A stretch of DNA of 64,000 nucleotides, from assembly GCF_032854445.1 (NCBI RefSeq), contig NC_088301.1, forward strand, positions 57,426,512 to 57,490,511. Direction: 5' to 3'. Below are positions 13,113 to 26,100 of the stretch, piece after piece. The notes beneath the pieces are model-generated. The model had not been told where the DNA came from and ran no database searches. It was given only the letters and a program-made list of their open reading frames with translations. Every line of letters begins with the position of its first letter. The stretch's first letter is position 1. This DNA is from Liolophura sinensis (Eukaryota; Mollusca; Polyplacophora; Chitonida; Chitonidae). The position numbers and the translations under genes are program-made.

Positions 13113-16100
13113 ATGGTTGCCCTCTCCCTTCGCCAGCATCAGTTCCTGATCTTTGGATTTAGCTGGGTGGCATATGCAGGCACTTACTTTCTCAGGAAGC
13201 CACTTGGAGTGGTGAGTGTTAAAGTTCAACATGTTTTCTTTTAGGCCTAACATTGTTGACATAATTTGGGAAACCCATTTTATTTATTGGTGTAAATGGA
13301 CAATAAATAATTCCACATGTATAACACTTTTTGTTGCTCATATTTCCAGTTGTAAAATGTAGCAAAGTAAAAGGTGCACCTACACTGAAATGAAAAGCAA
13401 ACGGTAAAGGACAAAACTTGGGTGATATTTTCATCTCTTTCTTCAAACATTAACTTTTGACAGGATCATACATGTGCATGATTCTCTGTTTTCAATCATC
13501 CTGAAATATATATGTATGAGAATAACATTTAAATAGATGAGACATTCTCCGATCAGATGGAAATGCTTCCAGATTAGAACAGACTGGACCCTCAACAATT
13601 TGCGCCATGAACATTCTCTCATATCGCTCATTTCACCAGTGCTCATGTTGTAGACTGATGGAAGATCTGCTTGTGTTCTGACCTCCTGGGGTGGTCTTAG
13701 ATGAGCCAGACTGGACTTTCTCTTAATTTCCCAGCCCTGCTTTGTGCATTGAGTTACTATTATCACACACACACAACAATGATCTACAAGTGAAATCGTG
13801 GTTTTATTCATGTTTTGCCCAACTCTGGCTACTCCCAAATGGAACAGAGGAAAAGATTTTTTTTTTATTCTTCATGTCACATTTTATGGTGATGCACCCT
13901 AATTGCACCTTTGTCACAGCTATAAATCATGAATATTCTTAATCTTGCATATCTTGTAAAAACTATATGATTGCATTTCCTCTTGTAGATAAAAGCAGAC
14001 TTAGAGACAGATCTGAATTTTACCAAGACTCAGTTAGGATGGTTGGACACATCCCTTCTGTTGCCTTATGCATTGATGCAGGTACAGTGGGTCATTTTTC
14101 TCCTTTTACTACATTGAAACAGATAGACATTCAACAAGTGTATTGTCAAGGGGCAAAAAATAGTTCACATAGCAAATTCATGTGGATCAGTATTTTAAGT
14201 CTCACAAGTTCACGCAAGTTTGGACGAGACAAGGTGGGGGCTCTCACAAACTAATGTAGCTGAATGGAGTGATTTGACTACTTTTGCTAGCATGAAATAT
14301 ACATCTCACAGCGTCAAGTGAGTCAGCTCAAGATTAGCAGCCACCTTAAAGTCACTTCTTTAACCGTGTTAGTTTGTGAAAGCTCCGTGTGAACTCAAAA
14401 GAATGGCGAAGTGCTGATTCAGCCTATTAGTGTGTTTATGTGTTATTAAGTAGTCTTGGATAACATCTTAACACATCGAAACAGTAACCTAACTGTAAAT
14501 GGCTCTGAGCCGCAGTCTACAGTTCTGTTCAGAAAAGGTCCGAATATTGGAGTGTGCTGTGTATCAATGTCAGTGCCGACAGTCATTCACAATAAAATAC
14601 ATCAGAAAATACACCTGAAAACATATGTATAAGATGAAAAGAACTTCCATAATCAGGTATAATGAATAACTTATTCGTGGTTGTAATTTTACGTTGTATA
14701 CAGTAGTTTGTTGTGATTATGATACAACCAAGAAATCACAAAATACTGTTGTTATTCTTGTTTATTTGTCATTGAAACAAACAGCTAGATTTAAGTTTGA
14801 GGTTGATTCACCTTTGACTGAAAGTCACAGTTTGGGTGCATACGAAATGTGTTTGGTTATGATTGTAATGAAGCTTAATTAAGTTGAATAGTGTGTGTGG
14901 TTAGTAACTGTAATGATTACGGTATGTTGTATAATATTTTCAGATGTTCATGGGTCCAGTTGGGGATAAATTTGGTCCAAGAAAAACGTTTGGAGTCTCC
15001 CTCATATTGTCAGGACTGTCTATGGTAAGATTACACAACTGTTGGTTTAAATGCTCTCTGAAGAATCTGTCAAGGAGAAGTCCTACATTCTAGTTCTTAT
15101 ACATTACAGCCATGTTGAAGTGTCAACTACAACTTGCATATAAGTTTAAAACTGAACATCAGCTAATGTTGGAATTATCTCTAATAATAAATCTATTAAA
15201 TGAAGCAGTAAATCCTACAGGTATACACATTAACTTCGTGGAAAATACAGTTAGACTTTGATTTATCCTGTGGACTTACGTCTAAGAAATTAACTGTTAA
15301 TTAGCTTGTAATAGCTTGGAACATATAAGGGGGTCAAGATGCATGTTTTAATTTCTTCATAAGTAGTGAAATTTTGTTGTCTTGTTATCATTTGATTTGT
15401 ATCCACAGTGCCAAAAGTTGTGTTAAGTAGGTAAATTCTAATACAGTAATGTTCACAATATATTTACAGACATCCTTTGGTCTTTGGAACAGTTGCTATA
15501 TCTTTGCAGCTCTTCTCTTTCTTAATGGTGCAGCCCAGGTAAGACATCACATTCACACACACACGTGTCATTCTGTTCTGTTTGTAATAAAACCTTGATA
15601 TGTTTACTTTGATACTTTAATACCAAATATACCTTAATTTTACACCTGCTTACTGCAAATAGTAGTGCATCCCATGTTGAATCTGATGTTAAAGTCTGTA
15701 CTGCAATCTGTATTATAATGTCATATGGTAAACCATGCATTACTGTTTGTACAGTCTCAGTGCTGGCCAAGCAGTGGGAAAGCCGTTTCTGCATGGTTCT
15801 CAGACAGCAGCAGGAACACAGTGTTTGGTGCCTACGGGACTTCTGCATTTGCAGGAGGGATTATAGGCACAACACTCGCAGTGAGTACATGTACTTCTTT
15901 TAATGTCTTTGTATTTATCATACATCTGATCGAAGTGTTACAGCATGCTCAAGAATGAGATAAATGATCTAAAATATTGCCCATGATCACACCCCAAGCT
16001 TGAAACAAAAAGGATCAGGATGGCATTTTTCCAAATGGGGCACTCTTTAGCATGAATAATAGCTTTAAAGGGCACTATTTTCTGCGTGCGTCTTTAATAA

Positions 16101-19100
16101 TGAATGTGATCGATAAATATTCTAAAGATATTTAAAAGTAAAAATAGCCTACTCAACACTCAGCTGTGGATTTGTATGCTGAAACCTTTCCAGTTTTCAG
16201 GACCATACCAATTGGAAGTGATTAAAGGAGAAATTTGCAATTCTCCAGTTTTAGACATTTATATGGTGGTCATTGCACGTACTAACCATGTGGGAAAAAA
16301 TATCTATCCCTGGTACAATTACAATGTATAGCCTGCTAGTTAAAAAGAGCAAACAAGATGTCCCAAACAATAGACGAATTGCAAAATTCACAGTAAGCAT
16401 TTCCAGCTTTAGGGGATTATCCAAAATGGGAGAACAACTAATTTAATAAAACTACTGATCATTACAGGTGCTTTGTTTAGAGCCTTTAAAAATTACCAAT
16501 AAAAAGATGTTTAGGCCTACTTTTGATTAAGGGTTTAAAACCGCCGTGTCCATGTTTGTTGTGTAACCGGATATCACTGAATTGTACGGTGTCAAATTCG
16601 GAGAATTAATGTTATGCATATTACAGAAAAATGCAATAATAGTTTTCTAACCAAATTCAACTTCAATATGCACATGTAGGCCTCTAGTATACAAAGCTTC
16701 TTCAATACAAGCTGTACACAAGTAACAAACTCAACAATCTTTGGTATACCTTAATTCCGTAAGCTTTTTGCATATGAAAAGCAACTTTCAGTGTAATTTA
16801 TGCACATTTTAATTTGATTATGGAGACAAAACTATATTATTTGCATTGGTCGGTTTCAGGGCTTTACAAAAAGAATAATTTCATCAGTCAAGTCAGAATA
16901 ATACCTTCATAATAAGCTTGAAGAAACACATTATAAACATGCAAAATGGTTGAAGAATTACAGGAGTCTTAGTTAATACATAGCAGCTGTGAAGAGGAAG
17001 TTATCTGTCAGATGACATAATGACACTTGGCCTGCAACTTGACTACAACTGAACTAGGCTCTAAAGAAAACTTATTAGTGTTATGCATACACAGGGAATG
17101 GAAGATAAGACATCTGCATCATAAGAAATGTCTGTATCACAATCTGAATACAGTTTGTTATTAAGCACTATAGTTTGTTGTACAGTCTGGTGTGCATTCA
17201 GTAATTATATTATTAACATGTAATAAAATGCCTTAGAATTTACTGTCACTGCATAAATAGTTCACTTGTGAAGAGCATGTACTGTCTGTATTTGCAGGTG
17301 TACTTACAGACAACATATGGGTGGAGAAGCGTTTACCTGCCTCCCAGTGTATTTTTGGTAAAGACTGATGCTACTTTCTGCAAGCAAGAGCATTCTATTT
17401 TTTCTGCTGGTTGGATATTTGTTCCATCCAACAGATTTAAACCTAATTTGAATCAGTCAGAGGCAAATGTTGTATCCAGGTTTGACATGCTATTTTATTT
17501 TAGCTTGCCATTATGACAGGCAGAATATTGTACTCCTGTTTGTGATGTTAATACCAGGATTCTCATAAGACTTATGTTTTATTGATTCCATTGATTGATT
17601 TATCATGATATTTACTTGTAAATCACATTCAGTAGTGATCTCTAATGCCCATTTGACCTGTTTGTCTTAAATCTGGTGAGTGGCCCTATGATACCTGTTG
17701 TTTCTTTTTGATAGGTAATTATAGGTGTGCTTGTACTGTTCCTGTACAGACAGCCTGGCGAGTTAGGTGTGATTGTTCCTGGGAAAGGTGAGTGTGTCAA
17801 GCAATAGCAAGATCTGAATCTAAAATCTGAAGATGGGAATACTTTGAGGATGAAAGTCAAAAAGAGAGGAGACCAAGTGGTGCAGAGGGTTGACGTATTG
17901 CTGGTGATTTGGTGTGTGACCGAGGTGCATGGTTGGAAACCTGAACTTGTCTGAGCCAAGTTTTAGCACTAGTGACAGTGCCATATCGAGAAGGTGTGGT
18001 CCGTAGTGTAAATAAGAACATACATGTAAATACTGTTGCATGATATACATGTATGTACTTAATGTGAACCATATTTTTCCTATATGTATATATGAGACCT
18101 CATCTCCGTGGGCTCATGTTAATCTTTAAACATCTCTTCACTAAATTATGACTTTAATATGATAGCAATCATATTTATGGCCAAAACAAACTGACAGCTT
18201 AGCTGTAGAAAAACCCCTGTTACCAGGTTTTTGACAAGCCACTTCACACCTGAAGTGGATAGCCTTTTGTCTTTAGTGGAATGAGACAGTGATGACCTAA
18301 ATGAACTCTTAATACTGCTCCAGTTACTCCTTAAGCCTCAACATCTGTCAACCAGAGGTTGTGCCAAATTATTTTTGACTTTGAATTTTTTGATTTTCAG
18401 AGCCTTCTGCAAAAAGCAGTGCTTCAGAGAATCAATTGAATAGCTGGTTTGAAATTTGGAAAATTCCGTGAGTTTCTTTCTTCAGTTTTGTGAAAAGAGC
18501 TGCCAGTATCACATTTTATACAAAATAATTAGTATGGTGGTTTTTCACTGTATTTGATATGTTTTATTATTTAATATTCATGATGATCATAGTATAATTG
18601 TCCATAACATTATCACTGCAGTAGATGCCCATTGGAAAGCTTACAACTGGCCTGGCCATACATACACAGTTATGTGTGCCATTGAATTTGCAATGGCAAC
18701 ATAAAATTATGCAGCTGCCACAGAGTGCTGCCTGATTTTTTTGATTATTCTGAACCATACAGCCATGTTTTATCTGAGTGTGTCATCTAACTGTTTGTAT
18801 CCAAGTCATGTAGGTCAGAAAACATGCCCACAGTGTTAACCCACAGTGTGCACATTTATATAGTAGTGTCCCATTCAGCCAACTAAATGCTTGTTACTGG
18901 CTGCGTACATGTGTCTGTTTTTTATCTCTGGTTTAGAACAAAAGCTGTGGAAAGGGAGACATGGAAATATTTCTTGAAAGTTGTTAATTTGTAAAAGCAC
19001 CAGATAAACTGCCTAATATTTATCATTTTATTAGGCTTCCAGGCTTCGCTTGGAAGACTATTGTTCTCGCTAAGATTAATTTTCTTCTTCTGACAACTGT

Positions 19101-22100
19101 TTTTTTTTTTTTTTTGCAAGAAAACTGCATGTCACATCTGTTAACTTTCTACACATGTTCATTACTAAATGGCTTGGGCTACCTGCTGGAGTATAAAACT
19201 TCACCCGCCTGTTTGTTACCCATTCTTTGGCCATATTGGAGCAGTATGGAAATATAAAAAAAACTTTTCCAGAACTGCTGATATAATAGCGTTGAAAACT
19301 GATATGCATGTACAAGACTACTAGATAGATTACTATTAGGTGTAGTTTGGCTTGCAGAATACAACCGTGGTTTTAGTTGTTTCCTGCGATGTATAGTGTC
19401 ATTTTTCAAATGTCACGTGACTGGAAACTGTAATAGCTATGAAGCTGAAAATTGGTCAGTAGATACATCAACAACAGATCTTCATTTTTGACTGGTAGGA
19501 CTGTGGGACTACGAGGGATTTTTATTCATAGTCAGCTTGTAACAGTGCAATATTTCCTAAACCGGTAAAAGTAGAAAGGTGAAGCATGTTTTGACATTTT
19601 GTACTGTTTGGCCAGTCACATGATTTAGTGGCCATTATGAATTTTATTGATAAGCTTAAACCATCTTTTTGCGTAAAACGGCTAATGTTCTTTGAATGAA
19701 ATGTCACTTGCAAGTTTTAGGTGGATCACTGTACCTGTATTATACAAAAAGTTTTTGTTTGGTATGCAAGTTATGCTGTAACTGACCAATGAAATTAGCT
19801 AAAAAGCAGGTCAAGTAGGTTCAGGTTATGACCAAAAAAACCCATAAAAAATATGAAGCATGACACCAAACCTCCCAGCATACATACATTCAAAAATTGC
19901 AAAAAACGTCCCATTCAAATAATGCAAGCGCTTCGTGTTAGACTTCATGAAACCCATACACTGTAGAGTGCCAGACTATCAGTCTTAGCAGCCTAGAGTT
20001 CAAGTCCAGTTTACCTTTTCCATTCTTACCAAATTCATTTTGGATTCAAGTATAGACACAGTGGTTCATTTGTTTGAGATCGCGACGCATGGTATTGTGG
20101 AAATAGTTTTGTTTTGTTGAAAATAAGAGATCTGGTTTCGCCAAGGTACATGCAAGTCAGTGTTTAGAGAGTTCCTTGTCTAATATGGATTATGTCTATT
20201 ATTTTTTTCCTCGCCTTAGACAAACATGGGCTCTTTTTAGAAGTGCATAGAACTGATTGAGTTGAACGACCTGTGGTGGAGACTGTTTACAGATCGCTTG
20301 GAAGCCTGTATAACTGCATGCAGGTCTAGTTTATTTGATTGTTGCTGACCACCATATTGAGATTTGTTGTTAGTTTTGGGAAGACACACAGTTTTATTGG
20401 AGCAGCTCCCAGTGTTAACCTTCAGTCCTTTGTCAGACAGTGTCGACTTGCACTACTATATTGGTATAAGACTGCATTATAATCAGCTCCCAATTACAAG
20501 AAGTCAAAGACCTGGATTAAATCCACAGCTCATTCTCCATCAGTTAGAAATAACTTCATTGCCAATCTTACTACAACAAATATCTTTCTTTCCGGTGACA
20601 AATAGGACTGGATTCAGATCCACAGGTTGTTTTTACCTTTCAATTCAAATGTTTTTTTACCTTTAAATTCAGATGTTTTTTGCTTTTAAATTCAGATGTC
20701 TTTCTGCCTTTAAAATTCAGATATTTTTGTACCATTTTGCAATAAGGTTAAATCTTTCAGATTCAAATATCTAATGGTTATATACCTGTGGTTTCAGTTG
20801 TGTGCCTGAGATAGCTTTGGCCATGTTATGTCTGAAGATTGTGAGATATTGCATGTACATGTGGCTCCCTATGTATCTACAAAATCATGTAAGTACTTCC
20901 ACCTAACACATTTTTTTTTATTTTTGAGGTGTTCCTTCACTTGATATTGTTTCAACATACAAACACCTCTCCACTGTATTCTGACCAACCTGTAAACATA
21001 GCTGATCTAGAAATAAATGTAATGTTTGATTTCTGATCAATGTTTTTCAAATGCCTGCCTGATAGAGTCTTTGTGGTTCTTTCCATACGAAGATAAGTTA
21101 TGATTTTGTCTCAGATTTCTGATATTTGGTAGTAGGCGTGTTCATTTATTCATTTCAGTTGAAATACTCAAAAGGTATGGCAGGTATGTTTTCCACGATG
21201 TTTGAAATTGGAGCCGTATTTGGTAGTGCAGGAAGTGGTTGGGTTATTGACAGGTAAGCATTTTTTCTCCAGAATATAGACACCTTCGTTAAACAAAAGT
21301 GCATGATGTTAAATATCAGGATATCAGAAATTACTATCCATTGAGCAGAGTAGATTATTTGCTATCTGAGTGGTTAATTACCCTCCAGTCATGACACAGA
21401 TTCTTTGTTCTACCAACTGAATATGACAAAACACACTCTATCTGGATATTGCTACAGTTTGGGATGCTGCAAATGCTGTATAATGAATGATGTGGTAATG
21501 CAAAAGGCTATTGGGATATCGTGACATAACAGTTCAGTGAATTTCATTATAACTATCTAAAACACTGGGACTCATATACTGAATGTTAAGTAGTAAAGCA
21601 TTACTAACTGCGTGCTTCTTTTCCAATTCTGTACAATTTTGAAGCTCTTCAGGTTAATGATATCAGTATCAGGGTTGATGGAGAGGCTTGACAACTATTG
21701 TTTTCCACACCAACTGTGTAAATACTTTTTATCCCATCAGCAGGCTTGACAGATATAAATTTCCACACTCACCATGTAAATGGTTTGTATTCACCCTCCA
21801 CAAGCTTGACAGCTATCGATTTCCATACACATGATATAAATACTTTGTATCACCTTCTCAACTGGCTTGACAGCTATCAATTTCCACACTCAGCATATAA
21901 ATGCTTTGTATCCCCCTCTCAACAGGCTTGACTGCTATCAATTTCCACACTCACCACGTTGATACTTTGTATCCCCCTCCCAACAGGCTTGACTGCTATC
22001 AATTTCCACACTCACCACATTGATACTTTGTATCCCCTCAGCAGGCTTGACAGCTATAAATTTCCACACTCACCATGTAAATGCTTTGTATTCACCCTCC

Positions 22101-25100
22101 ACAAGCTTGACTGCTATCAATTTCCACATTCACCATCTAAATACTTTGTATCCCCCTCTCAACAGGCTTGACTGCTATCAATTTCCACACTCACCTCGTT
22201 GATACTTTGTATCCCCCTCTCAACAGGCTTGACTGTTATCAATTTCCACACTCACCATCTAAATGCTTTGTATTCACCCTCCACAAGCTTGACAGTTATC
22301 AATTTCCACACTCACCATCTAAATGCTTTGCATCCCTCTCTCAACAGGCTTGACTGCTATCAATTTCCACACTCACCACGTTGATACTTTGTATCCCCCT
22401 CTCAACAGGCTTGACTGCTATCAATTTCCACACTCACCATATAAATGCTTTGTATTCACCCTCCACAAGCTTGACTGCTATCAATTTCCACACTCACCAT
22501 CTAAATACTTTGTATCCCCCTCTCAACAGGCTTGACTGCTATCAATTTCCACACTCACCACGTTGATACTTTGTATCCCCCTCTCAACGGGCTTGACTGC
22601 TATCAATTTCCACACTCACCATCTAAATGCTTTGTATCCCCCTCTCAACAGGCTTGACTGCTATTAATTTCCACACTCACCTCGTTGATACTTTGTATCC
22701 CCCTCTCAACAGGCGTGGCTGCTATCAGTTTCCACACTCACTGCATTAATCCTTTGTAACCCCCTCTCTACAGGCTTTACTTCTATCAATTTCAACACTC
22801 ACCACATTGATACTTTGTATCCCCCTCTCAACAGGCTTGACTGCTATCAGTTTCCACACTCACTGCATTAATCCTTTGTAACCCCCTCTCAACAGGCTTG
22901 ACTGCTATCAATTTCAACACTCACCACATTGATACTTTGTATCCCTCTCTCAACAGGCTTGACTGCTATCAATTTCCACACTCACCACGTTGATACTTTG
23001 TATCCCCTCTCAACAGGCTTGACTAATTTCCACACTCACCACATTGATACTTTGTATCCCCCTCTCAACAGGCTTGACTGCTATCAGTTTCCACACTCAC
23101 CACATTAATACTCTGTATCCCCCTCTCAACAGGCTTGACTGCTATCATTTTCCAAACTCACCACGTTAATACTTTGTATCACCTTCTCAACAGGCTTAAC
23201 TGCTATCAATTCCCAAACTCACCATGGAAATACTTTGTATCCCCCTGTCAACAGGCTTGGCTGCTATCAATTTCCAGACTCACCTGGTTGATACTTTGTA
23301 TCCCCCTCTCGACAGGCTTGACTGCTATCAATTTCCACACTCACCACGTTGATACTTTTTGTGAGGGGTTTGTCAGGAACCAGGCAAAAGGAGGTGGCGC
23401 ACTCCAGTTGCCTCTACCCATAATTCTGACCCCATCTGATTCTATGTGAGAATTCTTGAGCATGGTGTTTAACACCAGTCAAATAAATAATTTAAAAAAT
23501 GTTTAATCTAAAATGGTTTTGTCTGTTTCTTTCCAGGTGTTTTCAGAGCCGTTCAGTGTTTGGAACCCTGGTGTCCATGTTGCTGAGCACCTTAGCTTTG
23601 GTTCTGTTCTATCTTAGTTCTGAGTGGGGAATTGTCTTCAACTCCATATTTCTCATCCTGGCTGGTCTGTTTAATGCAGGACCAGATGTCATTTTAGGTA
23701 AAGTATTTTTGAATGAGGTAAAAAAAGTTCTTGACTTGGTGTTGTATATTGTGCATTTAAAATAATCCGTGGTTTGTTTCTATAGGCGTAACATACGTTC
23801 AAGTGACTCTTTAGAGCCACTGCCCCATATTGTGCAACAGTAATCCAACAATGGTTGTACATCAGCATTATAAAACAAAATTCTGTCATGGTGTGGTAGA
23901 TACTTTTGATGGTTCATCAGAGCTTTTATATTTGACATAATTTGCAACAGATCTGTATACCCATAAGTGCTTCCTAGGAACAAAGTATGAGCTCTGCTAT
24001 CCAAACTTGTCCAGAGGATAATCTGTTCTGAGAGATTACCTACCTCTGTTTTCACAGGTCAGATTTAAACTTATTAATGAAATTTTATTCCCCTATGGAC
24101 ACAGGATGCATTGTGTTTTATCACTGACAACATCTGCACACTAGAGATATTAATTTGCTGCCTATGGGCTCTACGCCAATTTCTTAATAAATTCCCAGAT
24201 TATTTCTGACAATTACAACAGACTAGGACATTGTCTGTTGATTTGGGGATTGTAAGTCATACTAGCATTGTTACTTCAATTAAAACTGGTAACATGAAAC
24301 ACAGGAATGCAAATTATCCCTAATTATCACATCTTTACAGCATAAACTTTGTCTTGGTCAGAAGTTTTATAAAATTATGGGTTTTTCATTTACCGTGAAT
24401 AATTTTAGTTATTTAGGTGAAAAGCTTTAGAAACATGATCAGTTAGTTTTAAAAGTGGTTGATTGTTTTGGATTATTGTGATTAATACTCTGCCCAGAAT
24501 TTGCTGTTAATTTTGATCTCCAAATTCAAACGAATTATGTTCAGAGATACATGTAAGGTGTAACCTGGGTAATTTAAATTCTGTACCACAATGTTTGTTA
24601 ATGTGGCCTGGGTATTTATGGTCTGGCCAGAATTTTACGGATTTAAATTCCAGTGTTATGCAAAATGTTTATATAAAGATTTGTAGCATCTTAAGTTGGG
24701 AATATTTCAACATCACTAATAGAGTCAAGGATAAAGTTTTAAAAAAATCAAGATACAAATACAACAATACAAGTACAATATGATGAGATGAGGTGAGTAT
24801 ACAGGTCCCGATAGCACAGTTGGTTGAGCGTCCTCTTCGGGAATGATAGATCTAGCGATCAATTAGCCAATCAGTTATCATTGGCTGTGGTTCTCTTGTA
24901 TTTATATGCTTTGATTGATAGAGATAGAGATAGAGAGATCTTTTCCTCAAACATCACAGTTTTTTTACTTCATGGAAGAATGTTATGGTTTGCTGCTGTC
25001 TTTTCATTTGTTTTTCTGTTTGCTGTTGTCACACTATCTCATAAGGTTGTGAACATGCTTCCATGACATTGGATGTTAGACCATAGAATAAGGAAGAGGT

Positions 25101-25857
25101 GATTAATTTCTAAACTTTATGAGGGGACATAATCCAAGGATTACATGGTCTTCATGTTAACATGCTCTCTTCAAGTCACATCTTTGACCTCTTGTAAATG
25201 CAGATATAGACAGCCCAGATGTCTTTACAGGTGGATCATTGCCAGCAGAGTTAGGAGAATTAAATGGCCGGAAAGCCGCGGCTGCAGTTGTGGGATTGGT
25301 CAATGGTATGTCATCATTGGTGTATGTGCTTTGTAACATAGTGTTTTCAGTGTGTTCATTGGTCAGACAGAAGTCATCCAGAATACTTGCTGCTGTCATA
25401 AAAGTGAAATATTCTAGGGTACAGTCTGTCACAATTACATAAATTTAAAGTGTTCAGAATCTGTCATTTTGCTTGTCACATTCTGTGCCTAAATGTATAA
25501 GCACATGAGTTATGTTGCATCTGAATGGAAAATTATGCCTAACAAGCAAATTGGAACCAGCATACATTTTCTCAGTTATGTGAATTATTTCAGATTGTCA
25601 ATTTGGAGCAAAATTATTACAAATAATAATGTTGATTAAAGCAAATGTATTATTTTACAGGTTTTGGCAGTATTGGCACGTTCATGGAAGGACCAGTGGT
25701 AGGCTTGGTAACGAGTGTTTGGGGGTGGTCTTTTATGTTCCATTTGTTAGTAATGCTGTCATTGCTTGGAACAGCATCCGTGTACAAGGCTGCTCTAAAT
25801 TACTCTAAGCAACAGCAACTGCAGCACTCAAAAAATGAGCCACTGATTGCTTTGTAG
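13113..25857 (+). CDS. SLC37-like sugar-phosphate / organophosphate MFS transporter, 13 exons, 428 aa
   Basis: Exons: 13113-13211, 13989-14081, 14944-15024, 15470-15538, 15755-15880, 17298-17357, 17715-17787, 18401-18467, 20798-20888, 21159-21253, 23537-23697, 25231-25305, 25661-25857 (stop TAG). All have GT/AG junctions and matching phases, giving 428 residues, close to SLC37A4 (about 430). The first membrane helix starts near residue 11 (FLIFGFSWVAYAGTYFLRK). The MFS loop 2-3 motif is at 68-78 (GPVGDKFGPRK). A CWPSSGK..SAWF stretch matches the WP..K..WF pattern of the organophosphate antiporter family. The last exon gives the final helix and a short hydrophilic tail. Family role: exchange of phosphate for sugar or glycerol phosphates, often at the ER. 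Which paralogue this is cannot be settled, and the usual NSHxSxGN-like segment after WF is replaced by YGTSAFAGG. The start was chosen as the only ATG before helix 1; an upstream exon is not excluded. Confidence 0.88.
16280..16375. repeat. Dispersed repeat X, copy 2
   Basis: Counterpart of 1755-1845, in intron 5 of the SLC37-like gene, with the same block order. Neither copy shows termini or coding sequence. Confidence 0.4.
17868..17945 (+). mobile_element. tRNA-like SINE head (degenerate)
   Basis: TGGTGCAGAGG fits the Pol III A box, and GGTTGGAAACC about 65 nt later fits the B box with one mismatch. No cloverleaf can be drawn confidently, so this is more likely an old SINE head than a tRNA gene. 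It lies in intron 7 of the SLC37-like gene. Confidence 0.35.
19961..20017 (+). mobile_element. tRNA-like fragment, probably SINE-derived
   Basis: CTGTAGAGTGCCAGACTATC resembles a D-arm to anticodon region, and GAGTTCAAGTCC fits a B box. The acceptor stem is not visible. It lies in intron 8 of the SLC37-like gene. Confidence 0.3.
21680..23356 (+). repeat. 62-bp minisatellite, about 27 copies, in an SLC37-like gene intron
   Basis: The unit contains CTCAACAGGCTTGACTGC, TATCAATTTCCACACTCACC and TTTGTATCCCCC. Two unit types alternate irregularly: one with CACGTTGATACTTTG..CCCTCTCAACAGG and one with CATCTAAATGCTTTG..CACCCTCCACAAG. The first units are degenerate and the last runs straight into a SINE tail. 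It fills most of intron 10 (21254-23536). Many short frames cross it, but none is a gene. Confidence 0.95.
23357..23490 (+). mobile_element. SINE 3' region with the shared tail
   Basis: GAGGGGTTTGTCAGGAACC and CACTCCAGTTGCCTC, then ATTCTTGAGCATGGTGTTTA, ACACCAGTCAAATAAATAA. The tail matches the tail of family A SINEs although the body differs. It ends about 45 bp before exon 11 of the SLC37-like gene. Confidence 0.6.
23710..24060 (-). pseudogene. Non-LTR retrotransposon (LINE) reverse-transcriptase fragment
   Basis: On the minus strand a frame from about 24055 encodes the region after the RT palm: QKYLPHHDRILFYNADVQPL, then LDYCCTIWG and LERMLRL. A stop (TAG where Q is expected) and a one-base frame change lead into PRIILNAQYTTPSQELF. 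This LDYC..WG...L.RLQKRA.R.I pattern is typical of CR1/Jockey-type LINE C-termini. It is broken and antisense in intron 11 of the SLC37-like gene, starting about 15-20 bp after the splice donor. Confidence 0.7.
24804..24870 (+). mobile_element. tRNA-derived SINE head fragment
   Basis: GGTCCCGATAGCACAGTTGG followed by TTGAGCGTCCTCTTCGGGA resembles a tRNA 5' half (A box within AGTTGGTTGAGCG). The sequence then loses resemblance, and no B box is clear. Confidence 0.45.
25375..25446 (+). mobile_element. SINE family A, tail fragment
   Basis: CTTGCTGCTGTCATAAAAGT, GAAATATTCT, GGGTACAGT and a degenerate A-rich end match the 3' part of family A SINEs. It lies in the last intron of the SLC37-like gene. 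Confidence 0.5.
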
Positions 25858-26014
25858 AGAATTCTATCTATTAATTTGTGTCAAAATGAGTTGTTAATGT
25901 AAATGTTCAGGTTTTTATGTCAGAAAGTAAAGTATGTAAGATAATCTCAAGTGTCTCATAGACACAAAGCACAGTATAAATCATTGTGTTCCAATGACCA
26001 TGTCTTTTGTATGT

Positions 26015-26100
26015 GGTAATGATTACCATAAATTACAAAATTCTTGACTCAATATCTTTTGTGTATTAGAATGTTGGTAAGAGGGGTATCTCAAAAAGAA
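26015..26100 (+). repeat. Dispersed repeat Z, copy 1
   Basis: Matches 48330-48425: 'GATTAC..TAAATTACA.AATTCTTGACT', 'TGT.TATT.GAAT..TG', then 'GGGGT.TCTCAAAAAG'. It is adjacent to the end of the SLC37-like gene. Confidence 0.5.

Noticed and set aside
13443-13838. 131-codon minus-strand frame inside an SLC37-like gene intron
   Set aside because: No recognisable domain, no splice support and composition like neighbouring intron DNA.
19961-20017. Functional tRNA gene
   Set aside because: The acceptor stem and a proper D arm are absent; only box-like words remain, as in old SINE heads.
21746-23449. Chain of overlapping short frames with repeated NFHTHH motifs
   Set aside because: They are translations of the 62-bp minisatellite inside a transporter intron.
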